Assembly (NCBI GenBank): GCA_036745875.1
Contig: DAIOFH010000075.1
Span: forward strand, 1 to 19,445
From: DAIOFH01 sp036745875
GTDB taxonomy: Bacteria > Planctomycetota > SZUA-567
Direction of reading: 5' to 3'
Length of the DNA stretch: 19,445 nucleotides
The notes under the pieces were generated by a model that ran no database searches, had not been told where the DNA came from, and saw only the letters and a program-made list of their open reading frames with translations. Position 1 is the first letter of the stretch. Each line of letters opens with the position of its first letter. Shown here piece after piece: positions 1 to 7,573 of the stretch. A program made the translations under genes and the position numbers.

Positions 1-9
1 TTTATTTAA

Positions 10-41
10 TTGACAACGAGGCCCGCTTATGTAAAGATAAT
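10..41 (+). promoter_or_regulatory. Putative promoter of the hdr-flx operon
   Basis: A perfect -35 hexamer TTGACA lies at 10-15. The -10 is less clear: AAAGAT at 33-38 gives a 17-nt spacer but matches poorly, while GATAAT at 36-41 matches well with a 20-nt spacer. The predicted leader would be about 75 nt. The gene to the left is outside the window, so the operon could start further upstream. Confidence 0.4.
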
Positions 42-121
42 GACACGCAAGTATTGAATAAGTTTAACGGGACGACATGTTTAAAACCGCTTAACATATT
101 GAAAATATTGGGGTAACCGTG

Positions 122-952
122 ATGAAGATGAATTATTATCCGGGCTGTACCTTGAAAACCAAAGCTCTCCAGCTCGATTTGTGCGCCCGCGTAGCGGCGA
201 AGGAAATCGGAGTTGAACTGGAAGAGTTACCCGAATGGCAGTGCTGCGGCGCGGTTTACCCTCTTGCTCGAGACGAGATTGCTACCAAGCTTTCTGCCGT
301 GCGTGCCCTGGCGTCAGCACGCACCAATGGAGACAAACTGGTCACTTTGTGCTCCGCGTGCCACCATGTGTTAAAACGAGTAAACGACGACATGGCCAAT
401 GACGAACTCATCCGTCAAAGGGCTAATAATTACCTTGCCATGGAACAACCATACTCCGGGGAAACAAAGGTTATTCATTACCTTGAAATGCTTCGCGACG
501 TGGTTGGCTTCGAGGAAGTGGCGAAGAAGGTCAAGAACTCCCTCGACGGCAAAAAAGTCGCCGCCTACTACGGCTGCATGCTTCTTCGCCCCAGTGACGT
601 CATGCAGTTCGACAATCCCGAAAACCCCACCATCATCGAAGACCTTATCAAGGCTATCGGCGGCGAACCGGTGAAATTCACCCGGCGCACCCAATGCTGC
701 GGCGGTTATGTTACACTCGACAACAAGCCGGAAGCGGAAAAAATGGTCGACAAGGTCCTTGTTTCGGCCAAAAACGCCGGGGCGGAACTGATCATCACCG
801 CCTGCCCCCTCTGCCTATACAACTTAAAGCAAAATGCCGGAGAGACAGTCGTTCCGGTAAAATACTTCACGGAAATTCTGGCCGATGTATTGGTCGACTC
901 TGACAGCAAGACGAAAGCCGGAGAGGAATTGGCATGCACATGCGCAGGATGA
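122..952 (+). CDS. hdrB: HdrB: CCG-domain disulfide reductase subunit of a heterodisulfide-reductase-like complex
   Basis: HdrB carries the thiol/disulfide active site of Hdr complexes, where two CCG domains hold non-cubane iron-sulfur clusters. Both CCG domains are intact in this 276-residue protein: Cys9, Cys41-Cys42, Cys77 and Cys80, then Cys152, Cys192-Cys193, Cys228 and Cys231. Length is near that of stand-alone HdrB. The ATG at 122 is preferred because it sits 8 nt after GGGG (110-113) and gives the usual MK...YYPGC beginning; a GTG at 119 and an ATG at 128 are alternatives. The stop overlaps hdrC by 19 nt. In methanogens the substrate is CoM-S-S-CoB. Bacterial operons of this type use another partner, proposed to be DsrC in sulfate reducers. 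No DsrC gene is in the window, so the acceptor here is unknown. Confidence 0.93.
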   Translation: MKMNYYPGCTLKTKALQLDLCARVAAKEIGVELEELPEWQCCGAVYPLARDEIATKLSAVRALASARTNGDKLVTLCSACHHVLKRVNDDMANDELIRQRANNYLAMEQPYSGETKVIHYLEMLRDVVGFEEVAKKVKNSLDGKKVAAYYGCMLLRPSDVMQFDNPENPTIIEDLIKAIGGEPVKFTRRTQCCGGYVTLDNKPEAEKMVDKVLVSAKNAGAELIITACPLCLYNLKQNAGETVVPVKYFTEILADVLVDSDSKTKAGEELACTCAG

Positions 953-1326
953 ACGCGGCAGCGGAGATAGAACGGATAAGCGGGGTGAATGCCGGGAAAT
1001 GCATGCGCTGCGGCAAGTGCAGCGCCAGCTGCCCAGCTTTCGCCGATATGGAGATACCTCCCCACCAGATAGTCGCCATGGTCGTGGACGGCGACATCGA
1101 CAAGGCGATGGAATCAAACACCCTGTGGCGCTGTTTGTCCTGCTTCACCTGTGTCGAACGCTGCCCCAGGAACGTGAAACCGGCGAATATCATCGAGGCG
1201 GTGCGCCTCCTGCGTATCCGCCAATCGGGCGAAAACCACATGACGCCGGACAAGATACCGGCGCTTATCGACGAAGAGCTGCCGCAGCAGGCAATTGTCG
1301 CGGCTATGCGAAAATACAATAAGTAA
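934..1326 (+). CDS. hdrC: HdrC: two-[4Fe-4S] electron-transfer subunit
   Basis: HdrC passes electrons from HdrA to HdrB through two [4Fe-4S] clusters. The 130-residue protein has two full motifs: Cys23, 26, 29, 33 and Cys67, 70, 73, 77, each ending in Cys-Pro. A helical C-terminal tail follows. It starts inside the hdrB end. ATG 934 has GAGAGG at 921-926, spacing 7. An internal ATG at 949 overlaps the hdrB TGA as ATGA and is a realistic alternative start that would remove five residues without touching a cluster. The overlap implies translational coupling and fixed stoichiometry with HdrB. The family is clear from context; in isolation it could be called a generic 4Fe-4S dicluster protein. 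Confidence 0.9.
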   Translation: MHMRRMNAAAEIERISGVNAGKCMRCGKCSASCPAFADMEIPPHQIVAMVVDGDIDKAMESNTLWRCLSCFTCVERCPRNVKPANIIEAVRLLRIRQSGENHMTPDKIPALIDEELPQQAIVAAMRKYNK

Positions 1327-1344
1327 GTAATACTTGAGGTCCGC

Positions 1345-1350
1345 AAGGAG
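1345..1350 (+). promoter_or_regulatory. Ribosome binding site that fixes the TTG start of hdrA
   Basis: AAGGAG ends 6 nt before TTG 1357. No ATG or GTG nearby gives an HdrA-like N-terminus, so this site supports the TTG start. Confidence 0.7.
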
Positions 1351-1356
1351 AATACT

Positions 1357-3342
1357 TTGCAAAGGACAGGCGTATTCGTCTGCTGGTGCGGTTCGAACAT
1401 TGCCGCCACGGTGGATGTGAAAAAAGTAGCTGAAAAACTTCAGGAAGAGCCCGGTGTCGTCTATGCCATGGACTACCAGTACATGTGCTCCGAAGGCGGC
1501 CAGTCGGCTATCCGCAAGGCGATCGAGGAACAAAAGCTCACCGGCGTCGTTGTGGCGTCGTGCTCGCCGCGCATGCACGAGCCGACCTTCCGCAAGGCTG
1601 CGGCCGCCGCCGGGTTGAACCCGTACCTGGTGGAGATCGCCAACATTCGCGAACAGTGCTCCTGGATCCACCGCGACAAGCAGGACGCAACCGAGAAAGC
1701 CATCATCCTCGGCCGCGCAGCCATTGCCAAACTGCACCTTAATACCCCGCTCACGGCCGGCGAAAGCGCGGTAGCCAAGCGAGCCCTCGTCATCGGCGGC
1801 GGCATCGCCGGTCTGCAGACGGCGATTGACATCGCGGACGCCGGGTTCAAGGTCGACATCGTCGAGAAAAAACCGACCATCGGCGGCAGGATGGCGCAGC
1901 TGGACAAGACCTTCCCCACCCTCGACTGCGCGGCCTGCATCCTGACCCCGAAGATGGTCGAAGCGGCCCAGCATGAAAATATCACGATCTACTCGTACAG
2001 CGAGGTCGAGGCGGTCAAGGGCTTTGTCGGCAACTTCGACGTCAAGATCCGCCGCAAGGCGCGTTTCGTCAATGAAAAGACCTGCACCGGCTGCGGCGAC
2101 TGCATGGCGAAGTGCCCGGCCAAGAAGGCCAAGAGCGAATTCGACCAGGGACTCAAGAACCGTCCCGCCATCTACATACCGTTCGCCCAGGCGATCCCGA
2201 ACGTCGCGGTCATCGACCCCAACGAATGCATCAAGATGAAGACCGGCAAGTGCGGCGCCTGCGAAAAAGTCTGCGGCGCAAAGGCCATCGATTACGAACA
2301 ACAGGATTCCTTCATAGAGGAAAAGTACGGCGCGATCATAGTCGCCACCGGCTTCGACCCGATGGACCCGTCGGTATTCGGTGAATTCAGGTACCAGGAA
2401 TATCCGGACGTAATCACCTCGCTGGAATTCGAGCGCCTCTGCAATGCGGCTGGCCCGACCGGCGGCCACCTGGTCCGCCCATCAAACCACGAGGAACCCA
2501 AGCGCATCGTCTTCGTGCAGTGCGTCGGCTCGCGCGGCCAGACCTGCGACGAAAAACCGTACTGCTCCAAGATCTGCTGCATGTACACGGCCAAGCACGC
2601 CATGCTGGTGCGGGAAAAGTACCCCGACTCCGAGGTCTACGTCTTCTACATCGACGTCCGCACGCCGGGCAAGAACTTCGACGAGTTCCAGCGCCGCGCC
2701 ATCGAGCAATACGATGTCCACTACGTCAAGGGCATGGTCGGCCAGGTGGAAGAGCAGAACGGCAAGCTGATTGTCCAGGCGTCGGACCTTCTCGCCAACA
2801 AGCAGATGCTGATCGAGGCGGATATGGTCGTCCTCGCGACCGCCGTCCAGCCAGTTCCGGACGCGCGAAAGCTCGGCACCATGTTGACCGCCAGCATGGA
2901 CACGAACGACTTCTTCACGGAAGCCCACCCCAAGCTGCGCCCGGTGGAAAGCCCGACAGCAGGCATCTTCCTCTCAGGACTCTGCCAGGGCCCGAAGGAT
3001 ATTCCGGAAACGGTCGCCCAGGCGGGAGCCGCCGCATCGAAGGCCATCGGCCTCCTGGCGAAGGACAAGCTTCTCGGCAACCCCTGCGTCGCCTCACCGT
3101 CCTCCAGCCTCTGCAACGGATGCAGCGCCTGCGAAAACGTCTGCCCCTACGGCGCGATCACCTATGAGGATGTTGAAATCGTCAGGAACGGCAAGCGCGG
3201 CCCGCAGCGGATCGCCCAGGTCAACGAGGCGGTTTGCCAAGGCTGCGGCGCATGTACAGTCACCTGTCCGTCCGGCGCGATGGACCTGAAGGGATTCTCG
3301 ACCAGGCAGATCCTGGCGGAGGTTGATGCGATATGTCGATAA
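1357..3342 (+). CDS. hdrA: HdrA: FAD-containing electron-bifurcating subunit
   Basis: HdrA holds the FAD proposed to split electron pairs between ferredoxin and HdrBC. At 661 residues it has full archaeal-type length. The FAD dinucleotide fold GGGIAG is at 147-152. An inserted [4Fe-4S] motif has Cys243, 246, 249, 253, with more cysteines at 291, 299, 302 and 306. The unusual HdrA cluster signature appears as Cys389, Cys403 and Cys407-Cys408, spaced almost as in structurally known methanogen HdrA. The C-terminal ferredoxin domain has Cys586, 589, 592, 596 and Cys627, 630, 633, 637; in the family it serves the low-potential ferredoxin branch. The start is TTG with a strong RBS. The last 10 nt overlap flxD. 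All elements needed for bifurcation appear present. Confidence 0.95.
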   Translation: MQRTGVFVCWCGSNIAATVDVKKVAEKLQEEPGVVYAMDYQYMCSEGGQSAIRKAIEEQKLTGVVVASCSPRMHEPTFRKAAAAAGLNPYLVEIANIREQCSWIHRDKQDATEKAIILGRAAIAKLHLNTPLTAGESAVAKRALVIGGGIAGLQTAIDIADAGFKVDIVEKKPTIGGRMAQLDKTFPTLDCAACILTPKMVEAAQHENITIYSYSEVEAVKGFVGNFDVKIRRKARFVNEKTCTGCGDCMAKCPAKKAKSEFDQGLKNRPAIYIPFAQAIPNVAVIDPNECIKMKTGKCGACEKVCGAKAIDYEQQDSFIEEKYGAIIVATGFDPMDPSVFGEFRYQEYPDVITSLEFERLCNAAGPTGGHLVRPSNHEEPKRIVFVQCVGSRGQTCDEKPYCSKICCMYTAKHAMLVREKYPDSEVYVFYIDVRTPGKNFDEFQRRAIEQYDVHYVKGMVGQVEEQNGKLIVQASDLLANKQMLIEADMVVLATAVQPVPDARKLGTMLTASMDTNDFFTEAHPKLRPVESPTAGIFLSGLCQGPKDIPETVAQAGAAASKAIGLLAKDKLLGNPCVASPSSSLCNGCSACENVCPYGAITYEDVEIVRNGKRGPQRIAQVNEAVCQGCGACTVTCPSGAMDLKGFSTRQILAEVDAICR

Positions 3343-3800
3343 CAGAAGAAAAAGCTGCCAAGCCAGCCGCCACCGATGTGGATGTGGATAAAAAACCGCT
3401 GATTGTCGCCTTTTGCTGCAACTGGTGCAGCTATGCAGGCGCGGATCTCGCGGGAACGAGCCGCCTCAACTACCCGGCCGACATCAAGATCATCCGCGTC
3501 CCCTGTTCTTGCCGCGTCAACCCGCTGTTCATCCTGCGTGCATTCCAGCGAGGCGCGGACGGCGTGATCATCGCCGGCTGCCACCCGGGCGACTGCCACT
3601 ACACCTCCGGGAACTATTTCGCCCGCCGACGCATGTCCCTGTTTTTCGGCATGCTGGACTATCTCGGCATCGAACGGGAACGCACCCGCGTCGAATGGAT
3701 CTCAGCCGCCGAAGGCAGCAAATTCGCCGCCACCATGAACGAGTTCGCGCAGCAGGTCGCCGCCCTCGGCAAAAAGAATGATTTAGGGGAACTTCGCTAA
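3333..3800 (+). CDS. flxD: FlxD/MvhD: [2Fe-2S] adaptor between HdrA and the Flx module
   Basis: MvhD-family proteins carry a [2Fe-2S] cluster and deliver electrons from an input module, hydrogenase or NADH dehydrogenase, into HdrA. The 155-residue protein has the family cysteines: Cys28-Cys29 and Cys32 (CCNWC), Cys58 and Cys60 (PCSC), Cys83 and Cys88 (GCHPGDCHY). A charged N-terminal stretch of about 20 residues precedes the fold. No hydrogenase large subunit is present and flx genes follow directly, so FlxD is the better name; by sequence alone it would be called MvhD. Its start overlaps the hdrA end by 10 nt and its stop overlaps the next start by 1 nt (TAATG). Confidence 0.92.
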   Translation: MSITEEKAAKPAATDVDVDKKPLIVAFCCNWCSYAGADLAGTSRLNYPADIKIIRVPCSCRVNPLFILRAFQRGADGVIIAGCHPGDCHYTSGNYFARRRMSLFFGMLDYLGIERERTRVEWISAAEGSKFAATMNEFAQQVAALGKKNDLGELR

Positions 3801-4786
3801 TGGCTATGAGAGAAGACATACTCACGCGCGCCAAGGCGCTTCTGGCGGACGGTACGGTAGCGAGCGTCCTCGGCTGGAAAAAGGGTGAATTCGCCACCGA
3901 CCCGGCGCCAGCGTTTTTCACTACTCCGGAAGAGCTGGACGCATCATTCGTCTACGACCACTTCTGCGGCGCGAACCTGTCCCTGCACCTGCGCGGCCGC
4001 AAGGCCTCGGACGGCAAGGTGCTGGCCCTGCTGAAACCGGACGACAGCTACAGCTTCAACCAGATGCTTGGCGAAAACCGCGTCGAACGCGATGCCGTTT
4101 ACATTCTCGGCATCCCGGACATCGGCATGCTCGACCCGGAAAAGGTCCGCAAGGCCGGCATCAAGGGCCTCAAGGGAGTGACGCAAAAAGGCGATCAGTT
4201 CGTTTTCGACACCGCCCAGGGCGAAAAGGCCATTCCGGCCAAGGACGTCCTTCTGGAAAAAAGCCTGGCCCGCAAGGGCGACAAGCATATCGTCTTCGAC
4301 GAGCTCCTAGTCGAACCGGACGGTGCGGAAGGGGAAAACCCCTACCGCTTTGCAGGAGTGGAAGAGCTCGAGGCCATGAGCCCGGACGAACGCTTCGCCT
4401 TCTGGCAGCGGGAACTGTCCCACTGCATCCGCTGCAACGCCTGCCGCAACGCCTGCCCGGTCTGCGGTTGCGTCAAGTGCGTTTTCGACAACCCGGCATC
4501 GACGATCGCCGGCAAGGCCAACGCCGAAGAGTTCGAGGACAAGATGTTCCACATCATCCGCGCCTTCCACGTCGCGGGCCGCTGCACCGACTGCGGCGAA
4601 TGCAGCCGCGCCTGCCCGCAGTCGATACCGCTGCATTTGTTGAACAGGAAATTCATCAAGGACATCAACAGGATTTACGGTCCCTTCCAGTCCGGCGAAA
4701 ATGCCGAAGGCATCTCGCCCTTGACGGAATACAAGACCGGCGACATCGAGCCTGGCGAGGTCTTCAGCTATGGGGGTGGAAACTAA
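3800..4786 (+). CDS. flxC: FlxC-like 4Fe-4S dicluster subunit of the Flx NADH module
   Basis: This 328-residue protein has a roughly 200-residue N-terminal region without cysteine-rich motifs, except one Cys at 56, then a ferredoxin domain: Cys209, 212, 215, 219 with extra Cys222, 224 and 227, and Cys262, 265, 268, 272. FlxC and FlxB are iron-sulfur subunits thought to wire the FAD/NAD protein FlxA to FlxD-HdrA. Assignment as FlxC rather than FlxB rests mainly on order (hdrA-flxD-flxC-flxB-flxA). The start at 3800 has GGGGA at 3786-3790; ATG 3806 is also possible. The stop overlaps the next ATG by 1 nt. The extra cysteines after the first motif suggest a further metal site or structural disulfide chemistry. 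No membrane segment is visible. Confidence 0.78.
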   Translation: MAMREDILTRAKALLADGTVASVLGWKKGEFATDPAPAFFTTPEELDASFVYDHFCGANLSLHLRGRKASDGKVLALLKPDDSYSFNQMLGENRVERDAVYILGIPDIGMLDPEKVRKAGIKGLKGVTQKGDQFVFDTAQGEKAIPAKDVLLEKSLARKGDKHIVFDELLVEPDGAEGENPYRFAGVEELEAMSPDERFAFWQRELSHCIRCNACRNACPVCGCVKCVFDNPASTIAGKANAEEFEDKMFHIIRAFHVAGRCTDCGECSRACPQSIPLHLLNRKFIKDINRIYGPFQSGENAEGISPLTEYKTGDIEPGEVFSYGGGN

Positions 4787-5808
4787 TGCGGAAAATACCT
4801 GTAGAAAAACTCCCGCTCGTCTATGCCGCCCTTGACGCGGAAAGACAGCTCTGGTTGCCGATAAAGAAAGACGGCCGAGTCGAGTTCGGCCTATGGTCGC
4901 AGGACGCGGAAGTATATCTGAGCGGCAAGACGGGAAAAAGCGGCAAGGACTTCTTCTCCCCGCAGACGGAGGACATCGTTTCCTTCCATTCCAAGGGCAA
5001 GGAAATCTCCATCGTCGAAAAAGCCCGTCCCGATGCGCCGTTTGTCGTCTTCGCCATGCGCGGCTGCGACGCCGCCGCCATGGACGTCCTGGACACCGTT
5101 TTCCTCGCGGAACCCAAGGACAGCTTTTACGAAGCGCGCCGCAACGCCGGTACCATCGTCACCCTCGCCTGCGGCGATCCGGATGAGAGCTGCTTCTGCA
5201 CCACCTTCGATATCGATCCGGGAAAGCCTTCCGGCGACGTGACTGTCTGGATTGCCGGAGACACTCTCTACTGGCAGGACAACACGGAAAAAGGCAAAAA
5301 GCTGACCGAAGAGCTGTCCAACATTCTAGAAGACGCCGGAGCCGAAGGCGAAGCGGCTGTCAAAAAGAAGCAGGGAGAAATCGCCTCGACAATGGAGGCG
5401 ATGCCTCTCCACGGCTTGAAAGCGCCGAAGGTCTCGGCGGAAGAGCTGTCCTCCTGGTTCGATTCGCCGAACTGGCAAAAAATGTCCGAAGCCTGCCTCG
5501 GTTGCGGCACCTGCACCTTCGTCTGCCCGACCTGCCAGTGCTACGACATCCAGGACAAGCCAATGGCCGACGGCGGCATTCGCCGCTTCCGCTGTTGGGA
5601 CTCGTGCATGTATTCGGACTTCACACTGATGGCGCACGGCAACCCGCGCACCACGCAGTTGCAGCGCTATCGCCAGCGCTTCATGCACAAGTTGGTCTAT
5701 TTCCCGCAGAACAACGACGGCTCATACAGCTGCGTCGGCTGCGGCCGCTGCGTCGAGAAGTGTCCCTCTGCGCAGAACATCGTCAAAGTCATCAAGGCAA
5801 TGAGTTAA
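4786..5808 (+). CDS. flxB: FlxB-like subunit, AsrA/sulfhydrogenase-beta type 4Fe-4S protein
   Basis: The 340-residue product begins MRKIPVEKLP at the ATG overlapping the flxC stop (TAATG). The reading frame stays open upstream to 4468, but that part lies inside flxC and is rejected. The N-terminal half contains the motif MRGCDAAAMDVLD at 91-103 and Cys129, Cys136, Cys138. The C-terminal dicluster domain has Cys237, 240, 243, 247 plus Cys250 and 252, then Cys316, 319, 322, 326. This layout matches proteins related to anaerobic sulfite reductase subunit A and the beta subunit of sulfhydrogenase, which pair with a FlxA/AsrB-like flavoprotein. In this operon it most likely relays electrons from FlxA. 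FlxB versus FlxC naming is by gene order. Confidence 0.78.
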   Translation: MRKIPVEKLPLVYAALDAERQLWLPIKKDGRVEFGLWSQDAEVYLSGKTGKSGKDFFSPQTEDIVSFHSKGKEISIVEKARPDAPFVVFAMRGCDAAAMDVLDTVFLAEPKDSFYEARRNAGTIVTLACGDPDESCFCTTFDIDPGKPSGDVTVWIAGDTLYWQDNTEKGKKLTEELSNILEDAGAEGEAAVKKKQGEIASTMEAMPLHGLKAPKVSAEELSSWFDSPNWQKMSEACLGCGTCTFVCPTCQCYDIQDKPMADGGIRRFRCWDSCMYSDFTLMAHGNPRTTQLQRYRQRFMHKLVYFPQNNDGSYSCVGCGRCVEKCPSAQNIVKVIKAMS

Positions 5809-5890
5809 AAAGTTAAAAACAAAGAGCGAAGAGTGAAGAGTTAAAACTCAATTCACTCTTAACTTTTCACTCTTAACTCGTAACTTTTTC
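5805..5890. repeat. Palindromic AT-rich element built of AGAGT(G/T)AA-like units
   Basis: The gap between flxB and flxA is almost entirely a palindrome. The inner arms are 5831-5844 and 5859-5872, 14 nt each with one mismatch and a 14-nt loop. Weaker complementarity continues outwards, with AAAGTT near 5809-5814 facing AACTTT near 5882-5887. Short units such as GAGTGAA, GAGTTAA and TTAACTC recur directly and inverted. No ORF or T-tract terminator is present. The flxA RBS GGAGG (5891-5895) lies just after it. It resembles an interspersed intergenic repeat or an mRNA-stabilising hairpin. Confidence 0.7.
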
Positions 5891-5900
5891 GGAGGCGTCC

Positions 5901-6749
5901 ATGAGTTCATGCAGCTGCAACTCGAAAAAAGACATGCTTATCCCGGTTCTTGGCGTGGTGACGCACATCAAGCAGCAAACGCCCGACGTCCAGACCTATC
6001 GCGTCACTGCACCACAGGGCGGCGTCTGCTTCGCGCACCAACCCGGGCAATGCGCCATGCTTTCCATACCCGGCGTCGGCGAGGCCATGTTTTCCATAAC
6101 ATCATCTCCGACCAACACCGAATACATGGAATTCAGCATCAAGAAAACCGGCCTTCTCACCGACTGGCTGCACGAAATGGAGCCGGGACAGCAGATAACC
6201 ATCCGCGGCCCCTACGGCAACAACTTCCCGGTCGAGACGGAGTTGAAGGGCAAGGACCTCCTGTTCATCGCCGGCGGCATCGGCCTTGCGCCCCTGCGGT
6301 CCGTGATCAACTACGTCAGGGACAACCGCGCCAACTACGGCAAAGTGGACATAGTCTATGGTTCCCGCAGTTCAGCCGATCTTGTCTACCTTGACGAAAT
6401 CAAGAACGAATGGGACGGTAAAAACGGCGTCAACGTCCACCTGACGGTCGACCGCGAGGAAGACGGCTGGGACGGGCACGTCGGATTCGTGCCGAATTAC
6501 GTGAAGGAACTCGCCTTCACCGCCGACAAGACCGCCCTCGTTTGCGGACCGCCGATCATGATCAAGTTCGTTCTCGCGGCATTGCAGGAAATGGGGTTCG
6601 CCAAGACCCAGGTCTTCACCACCCTCGAACTCAGGATGAAGTGCGGCATCGGCAAGTGCGGCCGCTGCAATATTGGATCCAAATATGTCTGCCGCGACGG
6701 CCCGGTTTTCCGTTGCGACCAGTTGGATGAAATGCCTGACGAATACTAA
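5901..6749 (+). CDS. flxA: FlxA: FAD/NAD(H)-binding oxidoreductase with a [2Fe-2S] domain
   Basis: FlxA is the NADH entry point of the FlxABCD-HdrABC complex. The 282-residue protein has the ferredoxin-NAD reductase fold: a flavin-binding barrel with the MFSITSSP motif at 63-70, a pyridine-nucleotide site GGIGLAPL at 125-132, and CGPPIMI at 215-221. The C-terminal [2Fe-2S] motif, Cys248, 253, 256 and 264, is as in dihydroorotate dehydrogenase electron-transfer subunits and AsrB/HydG proteins. GGAGG at 5891-5895 with a 5-nt spacer supports the ATG. Unlike the preceding genes it does not overlap its upstream neighbour; a palindromic element intervenes. The cofactor NADH rather than NADPH is inferred from the Flx family. 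A sulfide dehydrogenase or sulfhydrogenase gamma subunit would look similar, but context favours FlxA. Confidence 0.88.
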   Translation: MSSCSCNSKKDMLIPVLGVVTHIKQQTPDVQTYRVTAPQGGVCFAHQPGQCAMLSIPGVGEAMFSITSSPTNTEYMEFSIKKTGLLTDWLHEMEPGQQITIRGPYGNNFPVETELKGKDLLFIAGGIGLAPLRSVINYVRDNRANYGKVDIVYGSRSSADLVYLDEIKNEWDGKNGVNVHLTVDREEDGWDGHVGFVPNYVKELAFTADKTALVCGPPIMIKFVLAALQEMGFAKTQVFTTLELRMKCGIGKCGRCNIGSKYVCRDGPVFRCDQLDEMPDEY

Positions 6750-6757
6750 TCGACACT

Positions 6758-6862
6758 ATTGGGTTTTAAATAATAGTTGACCCTTCCCTGGCGCTTTTCG
6801 GCATGTACCAGTTGTGCCGTAAAACGCAACAAGGAACCAACCATTATTCAAAAAACGCTAGC
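6758..6862. repeat. Long imperfect inverted repeat between flxA and the frdB-like gene
   Basis: The gap of 133 nt can fold on itself. The inner arms are 6791-6803 and 6815-6827, 11 of 13 positions complementary around an 11-nt loop. An outer block at 6772-6779 pairs with 6838-6845 (7 of 8), and poly-T at 6764-6767 can pair with the A-run near 6850-6855. The complementarity totals roughly 45 nt per side with bulges. There is no T-tract immediately after it and no ORF inside. It could be an mRNA hairpin tuning expression of the last two genes or a decayed palindromic element. Confidence 0.5.
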
Positions 6863-6882
6863 ATTAAAGGATTGGGTATATA

Positions 6883-7557
6883 ATGGAAGACATGGTGCAC
6901 GTACATATCATGGGCAAGCGCTACGAAGTGCCCGGCACTCTCACCATAATGGGTGCCATGGAATACGCCGGATACCATCTGGTGCGCGGATGCGGCTGCC
7001 GCAACGGCTTCTGCGGGGCCTGCGCCACCATCTACCGCGTCCCCGGCGACCGCGAACTCAAAGTCTGCCTCGCCTGCCAGACGACGGTTGAAGAAGGCAT
7101 GTATATCGCCACCTTGCCCTTCTTCCCGCTGGTGAAGGAACTTTACGACATCGAAAAGGTCCGCCCGACCCAGCAGATCATGATGCAGCTTTATCCCGAA
7201 ATCTACAGCTGCATCGGCTGCAACGCCTGCACCAAGAGCTGCACGCAGGACCTCAAGGTCATGCAGTACATTGCCCACGCGCAGCGCGGCGAATACGAAC
7301 AGTGCGCAGAGGAATCCTTCGACTGCGTCATGTGCGGCGTCTGTTCCTCGCGTTGCCCCGCCGGCATCTCCCACCCGCAGGTCGGCGTCCTCGCTCGCCG
7401 CCTTACCGGCAAATACCTTGCCCCCAAGTCGGAACACCTGGAAAACCGGGTCAAGGAAATCGAAAACGGCGACTTCAACGAGCTGGTCCAGGCGCTTATG
7501 GGCAAAAAGCCGGAAGAACTGCGCGAACTGTACAATACCCGGGAAATCGAAGCATAG
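6883..7557 (+). CDS. Fumarate reductase/TfrB-like iron-sulfur protein, [2Fe-2S] plus two [4Fe-4S]
   Basis: The 224-residue protein resembles the iron-sulfur subunit of the succinate dehydrogenase/fumarate reductase family. Its N-terminal plant-type ferredoxin domain has Cys39, 44, 47 and 62, with extra cysteines at 37 and 65. The HdrC-like C-terminal domain has two complete four-cysteine motifs, Cys110, 113, 116, 120 and Cys148, 151, 154, 158. Classical FrdB has one [4Fe-4S] and one [3Fe-4S] cluster; here both sites look like [4Fe-4S], as in HdrC. Methanogen TfrB adds an HdrB-like CCG domain after this point, which is absent here. No membrane anchor gene follows. The start ATG 6883 has only a weak RBS (GGG at 6874-6876); ATG 6892 is an alternative. 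It likely transfers electrons to the flavoprotein 16 nt downstream. Confidence 0.82.
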   Translation: MEDMVHVHIMGKRYEVPGTLTIMGAMEYAGYHLVRGCGCRNGFCGACATIYRVPGDRELKVCLACQTTVEEGMYIATLPFFPLVKELYDIEKVRPTQQIMMQLYPEIYSCIGCNACTKSCTQDLKVMQYIAHAQRGEYEQCAEESFDCVMCGVCSSRCPAGISHPQVGVLARRLTGKYLAPKSEHLENRVKEIENGDFNELVQALMGKKPEELRELYNTREIEA

Positions 7558-7560
7558 GCT

Positions 7561-7566
7561 GAGGAG
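7561..7566 (+). promoter_or_regulatory. Ribosome binding site that fixes the TTG start of the flavoprotein gene
   Basis: GAGGAG lies 7 nt before TTG 7574. The frame is open far upstream through the previous gene, so this site is the main reason to place the start here. ATG 7589 is the fallback. Confidence 0.65.
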
Positions 7567-7573
7567 TCGAAAA

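Noticed and set aside
1114..2469. Long minus-strand open frame opposite hdrA
   Set aside because: It mirrors a well-recognised gene in GC-rich DNA, shows Val/Arg/Gly/Asp-rich low-information sequence and no known motif.
3333..3800. Reading the operon as a hydrogenase-linked MvhADG-HdrABC system
   Set aside because: No hydrogenase large or small subunit genes are present; an NAD-binding FlxA and FlxB/C-like genes follow instead.
4468..4785. Upstream in-frame extension of flxB
   Set aside because: It lies wholly within flxC in another frame with Arg-rich shadow sequence; the TAATG junction at 4784-4788 is the natural start.
6755..6777. Small ACTATT/AATAGT hairpin after flxA as a terminator
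   Set aside because: The stem is only 6 AT-rich base pairs without a T-tract, and it is better explained as part of the larger inverted repeat.
6876..6883. TATATAAT resembling a -10 box
   Set aside because: It overlaps the start codon of the frdB-like gene, so it could not produce a translatable message for it.
7271..7573. Upstream in-frame extension of the flavoprotein
   Set aside because: It overlaps the frdB-like gene, is Ser/Arg-rich, and a strong RBS sits before TTG 7574.
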